64,000 nt of DNA from Pseudohongiella sp. O18 (lineage in GTDB: Bacteria > Pseudomonadota > Gammaproteobacteria > Pseudomonadales > Pseudohongiellaceae), in contig NZ_JAJSAR010000001.1 of assembly GCF_021729085.1 (NCBI RefSeq), positions 62,001-126,000 on the forward strand. The letters are read 5' to 3'. Positions 1 through 9,567 of this stretch are shown here, piece by piece. Made by a program: the position numbers and the translations under genes. The notes below the pieces were generated by a model. It was not told the origin of the DNA and made no database searches. It was given only the letters and a program-made list of their open reading frames with translations. Numbering within the stretch: position 1 is the stretch's first letter; the number at the start of each line of letters is the position of its first letter.

Positions 1-1203
1 TGTTATGGCATGGGGCGCAGTTACGGGGATGTGTGCCTGAACAGAGAGGGAATAAGCTGGCAGACTCGCGGTCTGGACCGCCTGATTGAATTCGATGCAG
101 AGACTGGCGTGCTCGTCTGCGAATCAGGAGCCCTGCTAAAGGAAATCCAGGATCTGATGGTACCCCGAGGCTGGATGCTGCCGGTGACACCTGGTACCCA
201 GCTGATCACCGTGGGGGGAGCAATCGCCAATGATGTTCATGGTAAAAACCATCATGTGCACGGCACCTTCGGCGAGCATGTGCAGGAGCTGATTCTGCAG
301 CGCACCGATGGCCAGCTGCTGCGCTGCAGCTCTGCGGAAAATGCCGATATGTTCCGGGCCACCATCGGAGGCCTTGGATTAACGGGCGTCATTCTGCAGG
401 CAAGCCTGAAGCTGCGGCCGGTCGGCTCCGCCTGGCTGGACACAGACACACTGGCTTACCAGTCGCTACCCGAATTTTTTGAACTGTCGCAGGCGTCGGA
501 GGCAGACTGGGAACATACTGTATCCTGGATCGACTGCCTGTCCGGGGACACGCCAAGGGGCATTTTTCTGCGAGCGAACCACCGGGAACAGGTACCCCCT
601 GATCATAAATCACAGTCTTCACGAAAAAAATCAGGCCTGCAGATGCCATTGGTCCCACCAGTGTCTCTGGTCAACCGTCTTAGCCTGCGGCCCTTCAACA
701 CTGCCTACTACGCGCTTAACAAACGCAAAGAGGGTGCCGGTATCGCACATTACCAGCCATTTTTTTATCCACTTGATGCAATCGGTCACTGGAACAGAAT
801 GTACGGCCCACGCGGCTTCTATCAGTACCAGTGTGTGGTGCCAGAGGACAACATGCATGGAGCGATAGGCGAAATGCTGACTGCCATTGCCCGCAGCGGT
901 CAGGGTTCTTTTCTGGCTGTACTAAAAACATTTGGCAAGCGGCCAGCGGCCGGCCTGCTGAGTTTCCCTATGCCAGGCGCGACACTGGCGCTGGACTTCC
1001 CCAATCAGGGGCAAAAAACACTTTCATTGTTTACCAGGCTGGATGACATCGTCAGTCAGGCTGGCGGCCGCCTTTATGCTGCCAAAGACGCACGCATGCC
1101 GGCGGATATGTTCCTGCGCGCGTACCCTGCTTTGTCCGAATTCACTAACTACCGAGATCCTGGCATCAGTTCCGACATGTCACGTCGGCTGATGGGCAGT
1201 TAA
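1..1203 (+). CDS. DprE1-like FAD-dependent oxidase (5' partial)
   Basis: The reading frame is open from base 1, so the start lies outside the window. The visible part carries the VAO/PCMH FAD-binding fold. Near the left edge is GRSYGD, followed by PVTPGT, VGGAIANDVHGKNHH and GTFGEHV, the flavin-contact motifs typical of decaprenylphosphoryl-beta-D-ribose 2-oxidase. Further on are a WNRMYG-GFYQYQ block and a C-terminal KD...YPAL...SDMSRRL signature of the same family. In actinobacteria DprE1 oxidises polyprenyl-phosphoribose at C2 and DprE2 reduces it to the arabinose form. A DprE2-like gene follows 25 bases later. The same step here on an undecaprenyl carrier is inference. Other sugar oxidases of the fold are less likely because the GKNHH block matches DprE1 closely. 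Confidence 0.85.
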   Translation, partial: CYGMGRSYGDVCLNREGISWQTRGLDRLIEFDAETGVLVCESGALLKEIQDLMVPRGWMLPVTPGTQLITVGGAIANDVHGKNHHVHGTFGEHVQELILQRTDGQLLRCSSAENADMFRATIGGLGLTGVILQASLKLRPVGSAWLDTDTLAYQSLPEFFELSQASEADWEHTVSWIDCLSGDTPRGIFLRANHREQVPPDHKSQSSRKKSGLQMPLVPPVSLVNRLSLRPFNTAYYALNKRKEGAGIAHYQPFFYPLDAIGHWNRMYGPRGFYQYQCVVPEDNMHGAIGEMLTAIARSGQGSFLAVLKTFGKRPAAGLLSFPMPGATLALDFPNQGQKTLSLFTRLDDIVSQAGGRLYAAKDARMPADMFLRAYPALSEFTNYRDPGISSDMSRRLMGS

Positions 1204-1228
1204 AACAACGGTACGGAGAACTCCACTC

Positions 1229-1993
1229 ATGAGCAGTCCCTCTGCCAATAAAGTACAGCGAATTGTCATCGTCGGCGCCACCTCGGCAATAGCCGAACGT
1301 TGCGCCAGATGCTGGGCCGAACAGGGCGCCACGCACTTCTACCTGCTGGCCCGTAATCAGGAGAAGCTGTCGGCAATTGCGGCAGATTTGAAAGTACGAC
1401 AACCGCAGGCGGAAATCGTCACAGCCGTTGGCGATTTTGTTGACCCTGCAGCCATACAGTCGCAGGTAACTGAAATCATGACGCAGGCGGCAGATATCGT
1501 GCTGATTGCGCATGGCAATCTTCCTGACCAGCAGCAGTGCCAGGCCTCACTTTCAGAGACTGCCGAGGCCATACAGATTAATGGCATTTCTCCGGTGTTA
1601 TTCGCCGAGGCGTTTGCGACATTAATGAGTCAGGCAGATCGTGGCACTCTGGCAGTCATTGGTTCAGTTGCGGGTGACCGGGGACGAAAGTCCAATTATG
1701 TTTATGGTTCGGCAAAAGGCCTGGTGACCCGCTATGTGCAGGGTCTGCAACACCGCACTGCCGGCTCCGGGTTTAAAGTGGTGCTGGTAAAACCAGGCCC
1801 GACGGACACCCCCATGACTGCGCATCTGAAGCAGAATGGCGCCGCACTGGCCAGCGTAGAGGATGTCGCTGACGACATCGTAAACGGCATAGCAAAAGGC
1901 AAACCGGTAATCTACACGCCATCAAAATGGGCGTTGATCATGATGATCATTCGCCATCTGCCACGTTTTATTTTCAACAGAATGGATATCTGA
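1229..1993 (+). CDS. DprE2-like short-chain dehydrogenase
   Basis: A 254-residue short-chain dehydrogenase. The N-terminal Rossmann motif is IVGATSAIAE (about residues 13-22). Further on is the catalytic serine region IGSVAGDRGR, then YVYGSAK holding the Tyr-x3-Lys pair. The SNYVYGSAK stretch is like that of DprE2, the NAD(P)H-dependent reductase that completes epimerisation of polyprenyl-phosphoribose to polyprenyl-phosphoarabinose. A GGAG-type ribosome site lies ahead of the ATG. It directly follows the DprE1-like oxidase and is followed after 4 bases by a membrane protein, so co-transcription is likely. The C-terminus has a hydrophobic, basic tail (WALIMMIIRHLPRFIFN), suggesting membrane association, which would suit a lipid-linked substrate. 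Confidence 0.83.
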   Translation: MSSPSANKVQRIVIVGATSAIAERCARCWAEQGATHFYLLARNQEKLSAIAADLKVRQPQAEIVTAVGDFVDPAAIQSQVTEIMTQAADIVLIAHGNLPDQQQCQASLSETAEAIQINGISPVLFAEAFATLMSQADRGTLAVIGSVAGDRGRKSNYVYGSAKGLVTRYVQGLQHRTAGSGFKVVLVKPGPTDTPMTAHLKQNGAALASVEDVADDIVNGIAKGKPVIYTPSKWALIMMIIRHLPRFIFNRMDI

Positions 1994-1997
1994 TCTC

Positions 1998-3731
1998 ATG
2001 CAATTGCAATGGATGCGCCGCAATCCCGCGATGACCGCTGCCTGGTCGTTCGCAATCATTATTGTCCTGCTTGCCGTCATCGGCGCAATTCGTGCGTTTT
2101 CGGTAGTGCCGTACTGGGACATGTGGGGTGGCACGCTTGGTTTCTACATCGCCGCTGCGCTGGACGGTAATTCGGCGGCTTGGTGGGCACAACACAATGA
2201 GCACCGCATCGTACTGTCGCGACTCTTGTTCTGGCTGGACTATGCCCTGTTCGGCGGGACCAGCGTATTTCTCATCATCATGAACTTCGTGATTGTTGGT
2301 CTGGCATTGCTGACCTTTTACCGTATCGTCAGACAACGCATGAGGGATGTGTCTGGCGGCAATCAGTCAGCAGACGTCACGGTATGGGCTGCCATGGCCT
2401 TCCTGGTCGCCTGGCTCTACCACTGGATGCAGTGGGAAAATCTGGCCTGGGGATTTCAGAGCCAGTTCTTTCTGGCACAGTTGCTGCCACTGGTCGCTCT
2501 TTATTTGTTAAGCGCTGCGCGACAGGCTGACGCGGCTGGGCGCAATCGTTTTGTCCTGGCCTGCATCACTGGGTTTGCGTGTATAGGTACCATGGCAAAC
2601 GGCGTCATTGCCCTGCCACTGATGACAGTGTATGCCCTGCTCACACGTTTCCCATGGCAGCGCAGTCTGACTCTTGCCCTGCTTACCCTGTTCGCATTAT
2701 CGCTGTATTTTTATGGCTATAGCTCGCCAGGCAATCATGGTTCGATTCTGGAAACCTTTCTGCGTCAGCCCGATGACCTCGTCTACTATGTTTTACTCTA
2801 CCTTGGTACGCCGTTCTACTTCCTGACCGGCGGTGATGTCGGCATGCGCTTTGCCGCCGTAGGCACTGCGGTGATGGCGGCACTGACCGTTTACGCTCTG
2901 GTTAAAAGCCTGCGCTCTCCGACGCAGAACCTGCTTGCACTGGCGCTGGTGTTTTACATTGCGTACATCGCTGGCACGGCGCTGGGAACCGGTGGTGGTC
3001 GACTGGTGTTCGGCGTAGAACAGGCTGCCACTAACCGCTACACCACACCTGCGTTGATGGCATGGGCAGCATTGCTGGTGCTTTTTCTGCCTGCGGTGGA
3101 GCGTGCCTGGCGGCAATACCGGCCGGTGGCGCTGATCGCGATAGTCTGCCTCGGCGCAGCCATGCTATGGCGTCAGACACTTGCTCTGCAGCCACAACAG
3201 CAAGTGGTATTCAACCGCGAAGTGGCTGCGCTCGCATTGGAACTCAGAGTGAGGGATGAGCAACAGATCAACTCGGTATATGTCATGGACCAGGGATTGT
3301 TCAATACCGTTGCAGTCGCTTCGGAATATAATATCGGCATATTTGATCGCTTCCCATGGCGGGATCTGGCACCGCAACTGGGGGATATTGTTCGAGCTGG
3401 TGAAGCGGCAAGCTGTCAGGGACATATTGATCAGGTCAGCGCCATTGATGGTGATACCAACTACCTGCGTGTTGACGGCTGGCTCTTCAGCAACACTGAG
3501 GACAGCGCGCCTCAACTCATTCAGATACGTAACCCGATCGGAGAAATAAGCGGCTTTGCGCTCACTGGCCAGCCGCGCCCGGACGTCGCCGAAGCAGTTG
3601 ACGACGACGCTGGACGCTCAGGCTTCCGTGGTTATATTCGCCGTGAATACAGCCAGCCACAAATGATACTCAGTGGTGTTGATGTCGGCTGCGACTTGCA
3701 GGTCGACATACCTGCCACTTTGTTAGAGTAA
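1998..3731 (+). CDS. polytopic membrane protein, possible GT-C-type glycosyltransferase
   Basis: A 577-residue integral membrane protein whose first two thirds hold roughly ten hydrophobic helices, the first near residues 15-35. A soluble C-terminal domain covers about residues 405-577. After the first helix comes a loop with YWDMWGG and then WWAQHNEHRIVLSRL. Acidic or aromatic residues in the first extracytoplasmic loop are a usual feature of GT-C glycosyltransferases that take sugars from polyprenyl phosphates. I do not recognise a named family. The position inside a DprE1/DprE2/epimerase/GtrA cluster, with gaps of 4 and 5 bases to its neighbours, makes a glycan-transfer role the best guess. 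A transporter or polymerase cannot be excluded. Confidence 0.6.
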   Translation: MQLQWMRRNPAMTAAWSFAIIIVLLAVIGAIRAFSVVPYWDMWGGTLGFYIAAALDGNSAAWWAQHNEHRIVLSRLLFWLDYALFGGTSVFLIIMNFVIVGLALLTFYRIVRQRMRDVSGGNQSADVTVWAAMAFLVAWLYHWMQWENLAWGFQSQFFLAQLLPLVALYLLSAARQADAAGRNRFVLACITGFACIGTMANGVIALPLMTVYALLTRFPWQRSLTLALLTLFALSLYFYGYSSPGNHGSILETFLRQPDDLVYYVLLYLGTPFYFLTGGDVGMRFAAVGTAVMAALTVYALVKSLRSPTQNLLALALVFYIAYIAGTALGTGGGRLVFGVEQAATNRYTTPALMAWAALLVLFLPAVERAWRQYRPVALIAIVCLGAAMLWRQTLALQPQQQVVFNREVAALALELRVRDEQQINSVYVMDQGLFNTVAVASEYNIGIFDRFPWRDLAPQLGDIVRAGEAASCQGHIDQVSAIDGDTNYLRVDGWLFSNTEDSAPQLIQIRNPIGEISGFALTGQPRPDVAEAVDDDAGRSGFRGYIRREYSQPQMILSGVDVGCDLQVDIPATLLE

Positions 3732-3736
3732 ATACA

Positions 3737-4720
3737 ATGACAGCTCAGCCCTCTGAAAAAGACAATTCAGTAAAGTTTGGCACGGAGGCCAGAATAGTGC
3801 TCCCCGGCGGCGCCGGCCTGGTCGGCCAGAACCTGGTAGCAAGGCTGCGCGACCAGGGCTTCCACAATATTGTCGTGCTGGACAAACATGAAGCAAATCT
3901 GAGCATCCTGCGCCAGGTTCAGCCGGAAATTTGCTGTGAATATGCAGACCTGGCTGAGCCAGGTCCCTGGCAGGAGCACGTTCGCAGCGCAGATGTCGTT
4001 GTCATGCTGCAGGCGCAGATCGGTGGGCTGCATTACGACGAATTCATTCGCAATAACGTCACAGCAACCGAGCTGATTCTTGAGTCGATAAAGGACGCTA
4101 CCGAACAACCCTACCTGGTGCATATCAGCTCTTCGGTAGTCGAGTCGGTAGCCGACGACTTTTATACGCGCAGCAAGCGCGCGCAGGAGCAATTGATTCT
4201 CGATAGCGGTATCACTTGTCCCATTTTACGGCCAACACTGATGTTTGGATGGTTTGACCGAAAACACCTGGGCTGGCTCTCACGTTTCATGCAAAAAGTA
4301 CCGGTTTTCCCTATCCCAAGTCACGGCCGCTATATGCGACAGCCTCTCTACGTTGGCGATTTTTGCGATATCATCATCAGCTGTATTCGCAGCCGCCATG
4401 AACAGGGTATCTACAATATTTCCGGGCATGAAAAAATCGACTATATCGACATGATTCGCCTGATAAAGCGGGTTACGGGCAGCAAGACACGCATCATCAA
4501 GATCCCCTACCGGCTGTTCTACGCCTTGCTGTGGGTGTGGGCCCTGTTCGATCGCAAACCGCCATTTACTACCCAACAGTTAGAGGCACTGGTCGCCCGG
4601 GACGAGTTCGAGGTCATAGACTGGCCTGAACTGTTTGGTGTTCAGTTCACGCCTTTTGCACAGGCACTCGAAGAAACCTTTCACGATTCACGTTACAGCG
4701 ACATAGTACTGGAGTTTTAA
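3737..4720 (+). CDS. NAD-dependent epimerase/dehydratase family protein
   Basis: A 327-residue extended short-chain dehydrogenase of the sugar-nucleotide epimerase type. The N-terminal nucleotide-binding motif is GGAGLVGQNL (about residues 25-34). The active-site pair is in FYTRSK, with an upstream ISSS serine run. The second half has RPTLMFGW and YVGDFCDII, where such enzymes contact the substrate. It starts 5 bases after the membrane protein and ends directly against the next start codon. In this setting it could modify a nucleotide- or lipid-linked sugar. The exact substrate cannot be read from the sequence; some members of this group act on membrane-bound quinones instead. Confidence 0.75.
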   Translation: MTAQPSEKDNSVKFGTEARIVLPGGAGLVGQNLVARLRDQGFHNIVVLDKHEANLSILRQVQPEICCEYADLAEPGPWQEHVRSADVVVMLQAQIGGLHYDEFIRNNVTATELILESIKDATEQPYLVHISSSVVESVADDFYTRSKRAQEQLILDSGITCPILRPTLMFGWFDRKHLGWLSRFMQKVPVFPIPSHGRYMRQPLYVGDFCDIIISCIRSRHEQGIYNISGHEKIDYIDMIRLIKRVTGSKTRIIKIPYRLFYALLWVWALFDRKPPFTTQQLEALVARDEFEVIDWPELFGVQFTPFAQALEETFHDSRYSDIVLEF

Positions 4721-6025
4721 ATGCGGATAGCCGTCATTGGCGCCGGCCCGATGGGCCTGGCCGCAGCCTACCAATTGACACGCGACGGCCATCAGGTGGT
4801 TGTCTACGAGGCGGATGACCGTCTTGGCGGCATGACGGCGAGTTTCGATTTCTCGGGTCTGAGTATTGAACGTTATTACCACTTTCACTGCACCTCGGAC
4901 CGCGGCTTTTTGCAGATGCTGGATGAACTCGGCATTGCGTCGTCGATGCGCTGGACTGAAACGCGCATGGGGTACTGGTACGGTGGTTTGTTGCAGGACT
5001 GGGGCAACCCGGTGGCCCTGCTCAAATTCAGGGGACTTGGACTGCTCGGCAAACTACGCTACGGGCTGCACGCTTTCGCTTCAACCAAACGTCGTGACTG
5101 GCAGCCACTGGATCGTGTCGAGGCCAGTGGCTGGATCAAACGCTGGGTGGGTACGGCGGCCTGGGACGTATTGTGGCGCACACTGTTTGACTACAAGTTT
5201 TATCAGTACGCAGACAACCTTTCGGCTGCCTGGATATGGAGCAGAATCAACCGCGTTGGCCGATCACGATACAGCCTGATGCGGGAAAAACTGGGTTATC
5301 TGGAGGGTGGATCCGAGACACTGCTGCAGGCGATGGCAGCGGCCATTAAAGCAGCTGGCGGGGAAATCCACCTGTCCTGCCCTGTACAGCAGGTGGTCAG
5401 CGCAGACTCCGGTCAGTCGGTCGCAGGGATTCAGCTGACTGGTGACAAATTTGAAGCCTTTGACCGGGTAGTCAGCACCATACCGCTGCCATTTGTGCCA
5501 AGGCTGATCCCGGACCTGCCTGCTGAAGTACAACAGCAGTATCAGGCCCTGAACAATATCGCCGTGGTCTGTGTGATCGTCAAACTGGACCAGCCGCTTA
5601 GCGACAAGTTCTGGCTGAATATCAACGACCCTGAGATGGACATCCCGGGACTCGTTGAATACAGCAATCTGCGTCCTCTGGATCAGCATGTGGTCTATGT
5701 GCCATTTTACCTGCCTGGCGATCATCCCAAGTTTCAGGAGCCAGACAGCAACTTCATAAACAAGGTAAAAAGCTACCTGAGAACAATCAATCCGGGATTA
5801 ACGGACGACAGCTTTATTGATATACGCGCCAGCCGGTATCGCTACGCGCAGCCAGTCTGTCAGCCGGGTTTCCTGGACAGCCTGCCACCCTACCGCAGCT
5901 GCATCGACGGACTGTGGGTAGCAGACACTTCCTACTACTATCCCTACGACCGCGGCATTTCTGAAAGCATAGACTTTGGCCGCAGGCTGGGCCGCGAAGC
6001 CGGCAATACCGGGAACAGTCAATGA
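4721..6025 (+). CDS. NAD(P)/FAD-dependent amine-oxidase-type oxidoreductase
   Basis: A 434-residue flavoprotein. It opens with the dinucleotide-binding motif [15 protein letters not shown] (residues 5-19), then the adenine-ribose acid [11 protein letters not shown], the second FAD motif of the protoporphyrinogen/amine-oxidase superfamily. A C-terminal block, [21 protein letters not shown], resembles the end of UDP-galactopyranose mutase-like and phytoene-desaturase-like proteins. No cleavable signal is seen. It begins immediately after the preceding stop codon and overlaps the GtrA gene by 4 bases (ATGA). Such proteins often sit with polyprenyl-sugar and GtrA genes. The substrate is unknown; a role in sugar ring or lipid-carrier chemistry is inference. 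Confidence 0.75.
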   Translation: MRIAVIGAGPMGLAAAYQLTRDGHQVVVYEADDRLGGMTASFDFSGLSIERYYHFHCTSDRGFLQMLDELGIASSMRWTETRMGYWYGGLLQDWGNPVALLKFRGLGLLGKLRYGLHAFASTKRRDWQPLDRVEASGWIKRWVGTAAWDVLWRTLFDYKFYQYADNLSAAWIWSRINRVGRSRYSLMREKLGYLEGGSETLLQAMAAAIKAAGGEIHLSCPVQQVVSADSGQSVAGIQLTGDKFEAFDRVVSTIPLPFVPRLIPDLPAEVQQQYQALNNIAVVCVIVKLDQPLSDKFWLNINDPEMDIPGLVEYSNLRPLDQHVVYVPFYLPGDHPKFQEPDSNFINKVKSYLRTINPGLTDDSFIDIRASRYRYAQPVCQPGFLDSLPPYRSCIDGLWVADTSYYYPYDRGISESIDFGRRLGREAGNTGNSQ

Positions 6026-6429
6026 TCAGACAGTTTGCTTCACGTCAATTTCTGATTTTTCTGGCCACCGGCGGCACTGCAGCGCTAGTCAATTTTGTTT
6101 CCCGTATCATTTACGACCAGTGGCTTGCATTCTCCACGTCCGTATTACTTGCTTACATGACGGGCATGGTGACTGCCTATGTGCTGGCCCGCGCATTCGT
6201 GTTCAAGACCAGCGTTCAACCTCTGTATCGATCGATTGCCTTTTTTGTGCTGGTCAATGTCCTGGCCATTGTGCAGACCTGGGCCATCAGCCTGCTGATG
6301 CTCTACCAGGTGCTGCCCGCGTTGCAAATTGACCTGCTCGCGCCAGAGCTGGCGCATGCTACCGGCATCGTGGTGCCTGTATTCACCAGTTACCTCGGGC
6401 ACAAATACTGGTCATTCCGCTCCGGTTAA
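6022..6429 (+). CDS. GtrA family polyprenyl-phosphate sugar flippase
   Basis: A 135-residue protein with four predicted membrane helices and the GtrA-type opening [16 protein letters not shown] (residues 13-28). GtrA proteins are thought to move polyprenyl-phosphate-linked sugars across the inner membrane for later transfer to O-antigen or cell-wall glycans. The start overlaps the previous stop by 4 bases. It closes the cluster that starts with the DprE1-like oxidase and supplies the flipping step expected after lipid-linked pentose synthesis. Confidence 0.85.
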   Translation: MIRQFASRQFLIFLATGGTAALVNFVSRIIYDQWLAFSTSVLLAYMTGMVTAYVLARAFVFKTSVQPLYRSIAFFVLVNVLAIVQTWAISLLMLYQVLPALQIDLLAPELAHATGIVVPVFTSYLGHKYWSFRSG

Positions 6430-6504
6430 AGCTGACAGCCAGCGTCCTTTCAGCATACACTGCAAGGTTCAGTTTTCTGGATTGTTTTGCCAGGTTAGAG
6501 CGCT

Positions 6505-7485
6505 ATGTTGTTACCCGTTGTTGCAGTTGTTTCCGGTTTGCTGGTGCTGGTCTGGAGTGCAGACCGCTTTGTTGATGGCGCCGCCAGTGCAGCCAGACAT
6601 TTCAACGTGCCCGCCCTGCTTATCGGTATCGTCATTATCGGATTCGGTACCTCAGCCCCAGAAATGGTGGTCTCCGCGCTTGCCTCATCGCAAGGTAATC
6701 CGGGTATCGCACTGGGTAACGCCTACGGCTCTAATATCACCAACATCGGTCTGATTCTGGGCATCACCGCAGTGCTGGCACCGATTGCTGTAGATTCGCA
6801 GGTCCTGCGCCGCACACTGCCTCTGTTGACCATCGTGACCCTGCTGTCTGCTGTGCTGATGCTTGATGACAATATCAGCCGCATTGACGCAATCATCCTG
6901 CTGGTGCTGTTTGCCGTTTTGATGGCGCTCACCATCATTCAGGGCATGAAGGATCAAAAACGCCCGGTTCACGATGCCTGGGCGGATGACGTCAGCGAGG
7001 CCACTGCCCACCCGATGCCGCTCAAAACGGCCATCATCTGGGTTGTTGTTGGACTCATACTGCTGATTGCCAGCTCCCGACTGCTGGTCTGGGGTGCGGT
7101 AACAATCGCGCAGAGTCTTGGTGTCAGCGACCTCATCATCGGCCTGACGATAATCGCCGTGGGTACCTCACTGCCCGAACTGGCCTCATCCATCATCGCC
7201 GCTCGTAAAGGCGAACATGACATGGCCGTTGGCAACATCCTCGGATCCAACCTGTTTAACACGCTTGCGGTGGTGGGTATTGCCGGTGCCATCCACCCAA
7301 TGGCGGTGGGTCACGAGGTGCTGACGCGTGACATGCTGGTCATGGTAGGACTCACCCTGTCACTGTTCGTATTCGGTTTCGGTTTCAAGCGCCGTCAGGG
7401 TTGTATCAATCGATGGGAAGGCGCTATTCTTGTGGCGGTTTATCTGATGTACACCGCCTGGCTGGTCCGGACAGCATTTGCCTGA
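6505..7485 (+). CDS. yrbG: calcium/sodium antiporter, YrbG family
   Basis: A 326-residue inner membrane cation exchanger made of two homologous halves. Each half has about five helices and an alpha-repeat: GFGTSAPEMVVS in the first and GTSLPELASS in the second. Each repeat is followed by a GN-x-x-GSN motif (GNAYGSNITN, GNILGSNLFN). The acidic residues in these repeats bind the cation in Na+/Ca2+ exchangers. Length and layout match E. coli YrbG (325 residues). It follows the GtrA gene after 75 bases and precedes the NosR-like gene by 41, so it may be transcribed with either or alone. Confidence 0.88.
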   Translation: MLLPVVAVVSGLLVLVWSADRFVDGAASAARHFNVPALLIGIVIIGFGTSAPEMVVSALASSQGNPGIALGNAYGSNITNIGLILGITAVLAPIAVDSQVLRRTLPLLTIVTLLSAVLMLDDNISRIDAIILLVLFAVLMALTIIQGMKDQKRPVHDAWADDVSEATAHPMPLKTAIIWVVVGLILLIASSRLLVWGAVTIAQSLGVSDLIIGLTIIAVGTSLPELASSIIAARKGEHDMAVGNILGSNLFNTLAVVGIAGAIHPMAVGHEVLTRDMLVMVGLTLSLFVFGFGFKRRQGCINRWEGAILVAVYLMYTAWLVRTAFA

Positions 7486-7526
7486 CGCGGTGTGTGGTCC
7501 TTTTGATCCGGGAACAATAATAAAAC

Positions 7527-9485
7527 ATGACACTTCATATCCTGTCGCCAGGATCTCTCCTGCGACCCTTCCTGGCGACCTGCCTGATAGTCATCAGTTC
7601 GCTTTTGAATCATACCGCTCTGGCTCAAACACCCTTTACCACTCAGGTAGATGAGGAGCTGCTAAGACAGGTATTCCCGGCTGCCAGCAGCTTTAGCGCA
7701 AAAGCAGGTGAACCACCCGTGTTCACCGCTTATGGCACCTCCCAGGGTTCCGAGCCGCCGCCTGTGCTTGGTTATGTCTTCCAGACATCCGACCTGCCAC
7801 CTGAGGAGATCGGCTTCAGCGCGCCGATTGAGGTGCTGGTGGGTCTGGACAACTCGGCCACAGTGACCGCTATCAAGGTTCTCGACTACCACGAATCATT
7901 TCGCTCAAGTCGTGGTGACTTTATGGGAGGGCCGGTTTTCCATGGTCAATTCCGCCAGAAACCACTTAGTGACGACTTCCGCGTGGGGCGGGACATCGAC
8001 GGCGTTTCCCGGGCAACCATCACTAGCTGGGCAACCACCCGCGGCGTATACAACGCGGCGCGACGTGTGGCCGCCGTTTACCTACCCGACAGTGGTGTGA
8101 CTGCCCAAGCCGATGACGCCGAGCGAGTGCGCACCATTCTCGAACCGCTGAGCTGGCAGGACATGCTCGACACAGGCCTGATCAGACAGCTTAAGCACGA
8201 TTACCCCGATGGCACACAACTGACCTTGTCGATGACCTATATGGGCAATGAAGTGCTGGGTGAAATTCTTGTCGGGCTGGATGCCTACTCGACTGCAGAG
8301 CGCGCCGCCAGCGCCCGCTTTGACGACGGCCGGCTGTTTCTGGTGGGCATAGCGGGCAATGCATCCGATCCCTTCCGTCAGGAGCGTTTATCCATCACGC
8401 AGGGAGATACCGTTTATCCGATGCCGCGACTGCGCACGGTCTATGCCGGCAGTGCGAACGCCGGCAAAATTGCGGAGATGGAGAACGGCACGTTTGCGGT
8501 TGCCATGGTGCTGGATCCAGCGATGGATTTCAGCCAACCGTTTACTGTCTACTACGATCCGGAGAATGGACAGCCTCCTGCCAGTGCAGACGTCGAGATT
8601 CTGGGCGTTCAGCGCAATCTGGCGCTGGGGCAGGAAGTGCCTGACCCGAACGCGCAGTTGGCAGCAGACTCGGGCAGTGATACCAACTGGGTACGGGTTG
8701 CCGGATTGATCGCCATACTCAGCCTGGTCACGCTCACCTTCTGGCGGAAAAGTGCAAAACTGCGCTGGGTCACGCTGTCTGCAACCCTGGTTTATCTTGG
8801 CTTTGTTACCGGCGGATTTCTGTCAGTCTCGCATATCACCAATACCATCAACCTTGGTCCATCGATGATTCTCAGCGATACGCCTTTGCTGATCATGGTC
8901 CTGTTTACGCTGATCACAACGCTGATATGGGGGCGCATCTTCTGTTCGACGGTCTGCCCATTCGGTGCTTTACAGGATTTTATTACCCGCTTGAGCCCAA
9001 AGCGCTGGCAGATTACCGTACCTGCACACATCCATGACAAAGCGATCTATCTGAAATATGCATTCCTTGGCCTTATCGTGGTGATGGCTATCGTGCAGGG
9101 CAGCGTCAGCATTTTTCAGTACTTTGAACCCTTCGGCACACTCTTTTTCTACAGCACCTCACTGGTATTGTGGGCGATCCTGATTGCCATCCTGTTGGCC
9201 TCAGTTGTGATCAAGCGCTTTTACTGCCGCTACGTATGCCCGCTGGGCGCCGCACTCGGTGTGCTTTCACTGATCAGCCTGAAACGCATCAAACGCGTCC
9301 CGCAATGCACAGCCTGCAAAGTCTGCGAACACAGCTGTCCAACCGGAGCGATCCGCAGGGAGGCAATCGATTTCAAGGAGTGCGTGCGCTGTGACGTTTG
9401 TGAAGCAAAACTGATTCAACGCGCAGGGGTATGCCGGCACTCAGTTGAGTCGCTGCAGCTGCGTGGCGTGATAGCACGCGGCTGA
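7527..9485 (+). CDS. NosR-like FMN-binding, 4Fe-4S membrane protein
   Basis: A 652-residue protein with a signal sequence (about residues 1-35, ending LAQ). A periplasmic FMN-binding domain carries GVSRATIT, where the threonine is the usual covalent flavin site. Several membrane helices follow from about residue 390, with two Cys-x3-Cys-Pro motifs (CSTVCPFGA, CRYVCPLGA). The C-terminus has a ferredoxin-like domain with CTACKVCEHSCP and an atypical CVRCDVC-x9-C. This order is that of NosR, which passes electrons toward nitrous oxide reductase. No nosZ or nosDFY is near. A role as a general quinol-to-periplasm electron conduit, perhaps serving a flavoenzyme elsewhere, is more plausible than denitrification. 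A strong bidirectional terminator follows. Confidence 0.82.
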   Translation: MTLHILSPGSLLRPFLATCLIVISSLLNHTALAQTPFTTQVDEELLRQVFPAASSFSAKAGEPPVFTAYGTSQGSEPPPVLGYVFQTSDLPPEEIGFSAPIEVLVGLDNSATVTAIKVLDYHESFRSSRGDFMGGPVFHGQFRQKPLSDDFRVGRDIDGVSRATITSWATTRGVYNAARRVAAVYLPDSGVTAQADDAERVRTILEPLSWQDMLDTGLIRQLKHDYPDGTQLTLSMTYMGNEVLGEILVGLDAYSTAERAASARFDDGRLFLVGIAGNASDPFRQERLSITQGDTVYPMPRLRTVYAGSANAGKIAEMENGTFAVAMVLDPAMDFSQPFTVYYDPENGQPPASADVEILGVQRNLALGQEVPDPNAQLAADSGSDTNWVRVAGLIAILSLVTLTFWRKSAKLRWVTLSATLVYLGFVTGGFLSVSHITNTINLGPSMILSDTPLLIMVLFTLITTLIWGRIFCSTVCPFGALQDFITRLSPKRWQITVPAHIHDKAIYLKYAFLGLIVVMAIVQGSVSIFQYFEPFGTLFFYSTSLVLWAILIAILLASVVIKRFYCRYVCPLGAALGVLSLISLKRIKRVPQCTACKVCEHSCPTGAIRREAIDFKECVRCDVCEAKLIQRAGVCRHSVESLQLRGVIARG

Positions 9486-9567
9486 GCAGCAACGCCTGTG
9501 CCGAGGATCTGATCGATAGACGGTGATTCGCAAGGCGACTCACAGCTCATACTGCACGAGCCAAAAC

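Noticed and set aside
7527-9485. Evidence for a denitrification (nos) operon
   Set aside because: Only the NosR-like gene is present; none of nosZ, nosD, nosF, nosY or nosL is nearby.
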